This document shows, in pieces, positions 59,584 through 64,000 of a DNA stretch of 64,000 nucleotides (position 1 is its first letter; every line of letters begins with the position of its first letter). The position numbers and the translations under genes are program-made. This DNA comes from Rhizoctonia solani (lineage: Eukaryota > Basidiomycota > Agaricomycetes > Cantharellales > Ceratobasidiaceae), in assembly GCF_016906535.1 (NCBI RefSeq), contig NC_057385.1, positions 2,852,001 to 2,916,000 of the forward strand, read 5' to 3'. The notes under the pieces are model-generated. The model saw nothing but the letters and a program-made list of their open reading frames with translations, made no database searches and was not told where the DNA came from.

Positions 59584-61842
59584 TTAAACAAAGTAGGACT
59601 CTTTCATGTGTCCTATCACAACCTAGGTGCCGCTGTTAGTGATGCCCAGAAAATCATATGTTGCTTACTCACCTGGTCTCTGACGTGTCCAATGACTGTT
59701 TGGGTTGTTGTTCGATCCTAAACATATATTCAGACGAAAAGGACCGGGTAAGTCAAAAAGGAGGTTCCGAACCACGACAGATGTCCGGTGGATGTAGCAT
59801 GGTGTACTCTTGGGTGCCTTCGAATTCCTGCGTAAGCCAATAAAACTTTTAGTAAGGTCTAGGTTGCGTGCGAAGATCAGTACGTTATACGTATTGTTGG
59901 TGCACACTGCAGAGCTCACATCGTAGTGCCTTTTCGGGCTCATTCAGACGATCGCCGTAATTGATCAAGTAATCGGATAGCTTAATTCCTGCGCGCTAGC
60001 CACAGTTTAGTGTGCCGTTTTCAGCCCAGCCATCTTCGTTACTGACCAATTTCTTTTCCAAGATATCGGTTTTGTTGAGGAATAATAGAACCGGGATCTG
60101 CACGCCGACTTCGAGTGAGTGCCACAGAAAATCCAAGTCAACGTGGGACTGACGTGATGTAAGGCAGTTGCTTTACACAACTCGTTCCACATTTCGAATG
60201 AATCTTGGAGGCGATTCACCGAATGATCTTCAGCTAAATATTGGTCGAACGCTGAAACTGGAACGATTACAATAAGCAAGTCCACTGGTCACATTACGTT
60301 AGTTCTGAGCAAGTAAATCGTTGCACGTAGAGCGGGTATATGCGACTCACTATCATCGAAGAAAGGCGCCCATTTAGCGCGCTGCCGCCGTGCTCCACCC
60401 ACGTCATCTGCAGAAAGCGAGAACTGTGGTAAGTTACTACTCATCCAACCTGCGTAAATGGACCTACACATCCTCCACTCCAACCCTTGTTCAAGGTTAG
60501 GAAGAATTGTTTCTGTCGGTGCGATCGTTTTCACCCGACTCCGTAGAATATCGTCTAACCATCCTTAGTGCCACATTAAGTGCATTACGGGGACCACATC
60601 TTACCATCTGTTGGGATGTACCCAGGGGAAGTGATTCGTTCGATGTCATTGAGGAAGCTGAACGATGTTTTGGATGATTAAATGTCGGGGCCACGCGTAC
60701 GGTAATTAACTTGACTTACAAACCGGACATGTCTTCGATGAAGAATCCAACCTCTTTAAGGCACTGGTGAACAACTGCGCTACTCCACAGAAGCTTCATA
60801 TCGGCGGCGCATGCTTCCAGTGTTATGGCAGGGTCATCTGTGCCGACCGCCACTCCGTCGTTCTCGGAGCCAAACGAACTACTTGTCCTGATCGCATTTG
60901 TGGTGCGCATACACTTCTGAAGGAGCCGCTGCCAAGGAGATTCCGGGTGGACAAACACATCGTCATATTCCGTGTCCATCTCGGGCCTCGGCGATCCCCT
61001 CTCGCTACCACGTCCGTTCGAGCGAGGCGACATGCTGGAATACGCTGTCTTGTGATTCCGAGATCGGGGAATTTGCTTAGGTGACGATAGAGATTCAATG
61101 ATTGATTCCTCAACGCTACGCAAAGGCTGAATCCATGTTAGGCAGTGCCGGGCAAACTAACCCTTGACGCACCATTAGCCGAAGCCGTAGCCGTGCAAAA
61201 CTTTGAGAATCAAGGTCAGTTGGGTTCCTGATGTTGAAACTGGGTGCAACAGTGTCGATGACTTTCAATATTGAGCGAACAATGTTCAAATAAATGATAC
61301 TGGATGCGTGGATATGTCACGATTCTCGTATGAAGATACCTAGCATGGTTCTGCGTACCTTTTCCACGATTCACGTTCAATAGCAAAAGCTTCTGGTGAT
61401 TGCTTGAGTCTGAACTGTTTGACCAGAGTGCTCTTTCCGGACTCGCTGTTTCAAGTGTAATATTAGGCATCATTCAAATGAAGTCCAATGGGTGAATACC
61501 TTTGACCTGTAAATACGTAAACAGCTCAGCGGCCAGGGTCACGGTCAACGTGTATGGGCTCACCAACTACCAATACTTTGCGTTGTTTGCGCCGCGCTGC
61601 AGCCTTGGCAACCTTCTCTGTTTTCAGCGCTTGATCAATAATATCGCTACATATATGTTTAATATGGAAAAAGCTAAAGATAAAAGTGTGACACACCTCC
61701 TTTTCTTTGCTTCATTATCACTCATGTCCCAAACGGGCTCGGAGCATTCTTCACTAGGTGAGGCCTGAGTAGGCCATAGGTTAATGAGGGGAATACGTGG
61801 CCTTGAAAAGGTCGGAGATGGGGTCGTTCGTCGACTCGGCAT
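59584..61842 (-). CDS. Atypical heterotrimeric G-protein alpha subunit with long helical-domain insert
   Basis: A GTPase coupling membrane receptors to effectors. MPSRRTTPSPTFSRPRIPLI starts at 61842; helix SDIIDQALKTEKVAKAAARR precedes KVLVVG, and after an intron the P-loop continues ESGKSTLVKQFRLKQSPEAF. The helical domain holds SFNIRNPTDLDSQSFARLRL and a long insert (about 60740-61100) rich in Ser, Arg and Gly. Switch regions follow: FLNDIERITSPGYIPTDG, DDILRSRVKTIAPTETI (switch I Arg and Thr), DVGGARRQRAKWAPFFDD (switch II), then LLFLNKTDILEKKL (NKxD) and HRTSVVDRTTTQTVIGHVRD, ending VIGHMKESYFV with TAA. DVGGARRQ has Ala where most have DVGGQR, replacing the catalytic glutamine. There is no N-terminal MGxxxS myristoylation site. 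The exact join inside the P-loop was not resolved. About ten introns. Confidence 0.85.
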
Positions 61843-62779
61843 GGTAGGGTGATGGAGGGGTGGGTATGACAACTGCGTTCGTCCCATTTAGAGGTTTTAG
61901 CACTTGCGGCTTGATGCCATTACCAGTCGTGTGGCGCTAGGGGGACGATCATCGGTGTGCACGGTATTGGTTATTGGACGTTTTCTGATGTTTGAGCACC
62001 AGAGACAACGTGGGGAGATATAGCCTAGGCTGAGAATGGCTCAGGAGGCTTCTCGCATTTCCGTAAAGCCGAGCTCGTGTGGGGCAGACGCCTGATCACC
62101 AAAAGTAGTTCTCTCATGAAAAATGATCGACGGTTTGCCTACGACACATTTCGCTAGCGTGATTTATTCTTCAAGCCGGATCCTGGTGACCATGCTAGGA
62201 CGTATTATATCAGCGGCTGGAATATTTACAGTCTTCACAGCCAGGCAAACTCTTTAGGGAGCCAAATTCAACTTAGCCGTTTCTAGATTTTTGCCGCGGC
62301 TTACCCAACAAGACTGGTGGCTGATGCACACGTTACGCTTGGTTTTCAGACCCATCGATGGCTCATATTCGGCCATTCTAGCGGCGCGGCCAAATTGTTC
62401 CTCATTAGCTCAGATCAAAATCAAGATCGATCCTGATGTATTTTCAAAACACGTCATGTGACCTTCTGGGCAGTGGCGTGTTGTCCTGAAGCTCTACGAA
62501 GCATTGTCTGGTACATCTTTTCCATCAGGACTTTTTGTGCATCTCATCCAGTACCTTATTCGCACCGTCTTGGAAATTGCTGCATGCCTCGCGAAGTAGA
62601 CATTGGTAGGCACCTCCAGGAGGGCTCATCAGAAGAAGGTATTGCATTTGCTTGTTCACAAAGGCACATATTCATCAAAAAAAAACATAACTCACCTCCA
62701 TACTGATCTGTTATGAAAAGTGAGCAGAAGATGAAATTACTAGAACGAAAAAGACAACTCACCTTACAACTTATGCAGA
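61843..62779. other. Divergent promoter region between G-alpha and SprT-like genes
   Basis: About 940 bp. A minus-strand stretch near 62565-62640 reads LREACSNFQDGANKVLDEMH with a stop soon after and could be the last exon of a tiny protein, but I could not find a convincing start. Nothing else recognised. Confidence 0.4.
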
Positions 62780-64000
62780 ATGTCAATAGACGACTTCTTA
62801 CTTCCCAAACGCACGCGCGGAACCGATTATCGTAGCAGGCTCATTGTTATTTCCGACAGCGAGAGCGACTCTGATTTGCCGCCTCCGTCTTTGTTATTGC
62901 AAGATCATAAAGCCGCCGGTCCGGCTCCCAACGTTGCGAGCACTAGCTCGACAGATGAAATCATCAACATATCCTCTGACTCGGAAGTAGAAAGGACACC
63001 CACAAAGTCTCATGGAAGCAAACCACCAAGTGACCATGGTCTTTCGGGATTCAATGCAACCAGCTCAACATCTAATGCTATTTCAGTTCTAACTCGTAGC
63101 CTCCAAAGCACGCACTCCCTTCAGACGGATAGTAGCCCCGACGAAGTCAATCCTACGGCGCATTCTCAGTCTGATAAAGCTGCCTCGAGGTGAGCCCTCG
63201 GAATCTGCCGTCTGTGTGGCACAGGTTTGATACTTATTCAAGCCAACCGACCGGGTCCAATGATACGGAAAGTGAGGTGAACGAAACTAGATTATTTGAC
63301 AAGGATGTGTACCACCCCGGAATCCTCCGTTTGTACGCCGCCCGTGGTATTCAGACACACTACTAGTAACTGACCAACCCCAATAGCGACCCCGGTCCCC
63401 GCAGACCAGCCCTCGTTAATTCTCTCCCGGGTACTTCAATTTCAACCCAGAAAGAATCGGATGGTCCGCAGAATTTGCGTGCGAAGGGCAAAACACGGGC
63501 GATAATTCTGGTCGACAGTCTTGGCGAGAGATACTTTGCCGAACACCCTGAAGACCTGGGAGGAATGTATTCAACAAAGTCTTCGAAAGTAAACAGTATT
63601 GAGAATGCCAATAGTTGCGAAGGCTATGGTCCGGTTCAGACCGATATCAGCGAGATTACCGCCCCTCCTGAAACGCCCCGCCCTCGTCCTCGACCCAAAC
63701 CCAAACCCAAGGCGCCATCAGCGGTCTTGGCCTCGGCGTCGGTGCCAGCAATGTCATCCAAAATCAGTACCCCGAAATCAAGCCAAGGTCCTCCAGGCAA
63801 TGGCAATTGCCTTATTTGCAGAGTTGAACGATAGTGTATTTGATGGGAAACTTCCAAGCGAATGCCCAATAGAGTGGTCCAAGAAGCTAAACACGACGGC
63901 TGGTCGAGCACATTGGAAAAGGTATATTTTCAGCAAATATTTACCATGTCAAATTCACTCTTGTGCTTTGTTATAGGATCCGCGATGCCAATGGGAGGGT
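62780..64000 (+). CDS. SprT-like domain protein, 3' partial
   Basis: The gene runs off the right edge. ATG at 62780 starts MSIDDFLLPKRTRGTDYRSR; the N-terminus has two acidic Ser-rich motifs (IVISDSESDSD and INISSDSEVE) that look like SUMO-interacting motifs. A disordered region with a Pro/Arg/Lys tract (RPRPRPKPKPKAP) follows. After a probable 46-nt intron (about 63739-63784) the SprT domain begins: AIALFAELNDSVFDGKLPSE then CPIEWSKKLNTTAGRAHWKR, and an intron at about 63922-63976 leads to IRDANGRV at the edge. The HExxH zinc site lies beyond the window. The layout matches GCNA/ACRC or Wss1-type proteins that remove DNA-protein crosslinks, including trapped topoisomerases. Confidence 0.8.

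Overview
This window is nuclear DNA of a filamentous basidiomycete, most likely an Agaricomycete of the Rhizoctonia/Ceratobasidiaceae type. The evidence is intron-dense genes with mostly 46-65 nt introns, a basidiomycete-style Zn2Cys6 regulator, an AA9 lytic polysaccharide monooxygenase, small cysteine-rich secreted proteins, an alternative NADH dehydrogenase and decayed Tad/jockey-like LINE fragments. The genus is my inference. I saw no rRNA, tRNA or CRISPR. Many genes break into short open frames because of introns and of single-base frame breaks, so most models below were joined by eye from exon homology and splice signals.

Layout. 1-9.5 kb: a low-complexity protein (possibly Not4), DNA topoisomerase III with a zinc-finger tail, and a CAP10-type glycosyltransferase. 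9.6-11.8 kb: a tiny PIG-Y-like GPI-anchor protein, a 5'-truncated LINE with target-site duplications, and an EBP-type sterol isomerase. 12-23 kb: a secretome-like block with an M15-like secreted protein and its decayed copies, a Zn2Cys6 transcription factor, an AA9 LPMO and a cysteine-rich secreted protein. 23-28 kb: a gene-poor repeat zone with a second LINE fragment, an inverted repeat and a Tc1/mariner-like non-autonomous element with perfect 22-bp inverted ends. 28-30 kb: two tandem FKBP-type prolyl isomerases hidden in short exons. 30-36.5 kb: a helical protein of unknown function, MON1 and a small unknown protein. 37-41 kb: a bacterial (actinobacterial)-type mannose-1-phosphate guanylyltransferase with fungal introns, convergent with a type II NADH dehydrogenase. 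41-51 kb: a CHFR-like RING E3, an F-box protein, a coiled-coil protein and a kelch protein. 51-54.5 kb: nothing recognisable. 54.5-64 kb: exportin-1 (CRM1), an atypical G-protein alpha subunit and the start of a SprT-domain protein.

How they fit. The housekeeping set covers genome stability (TOP3, SprT-like, CHFR-like), nuclear export (CRM1), Rab7 activation (MON1), respiration (NDH-2), signalling (G alpha) and glycan or GPI synthesis (CAP10, PIG-Y-like, GDP-mannose enzyme). Accessory, secretion-linked genes and transposon debris are concentrated between 10 and 30 kb. The most unusual items are the bacterial-type GDP-mannose synthase, the tandem FKBPs, the decaying M15-like family, GC-AG introns that complete key domains, and repeated one-base frame breaks at short homopolymers in otherwise well-conserved genes, which look like assembly errors.
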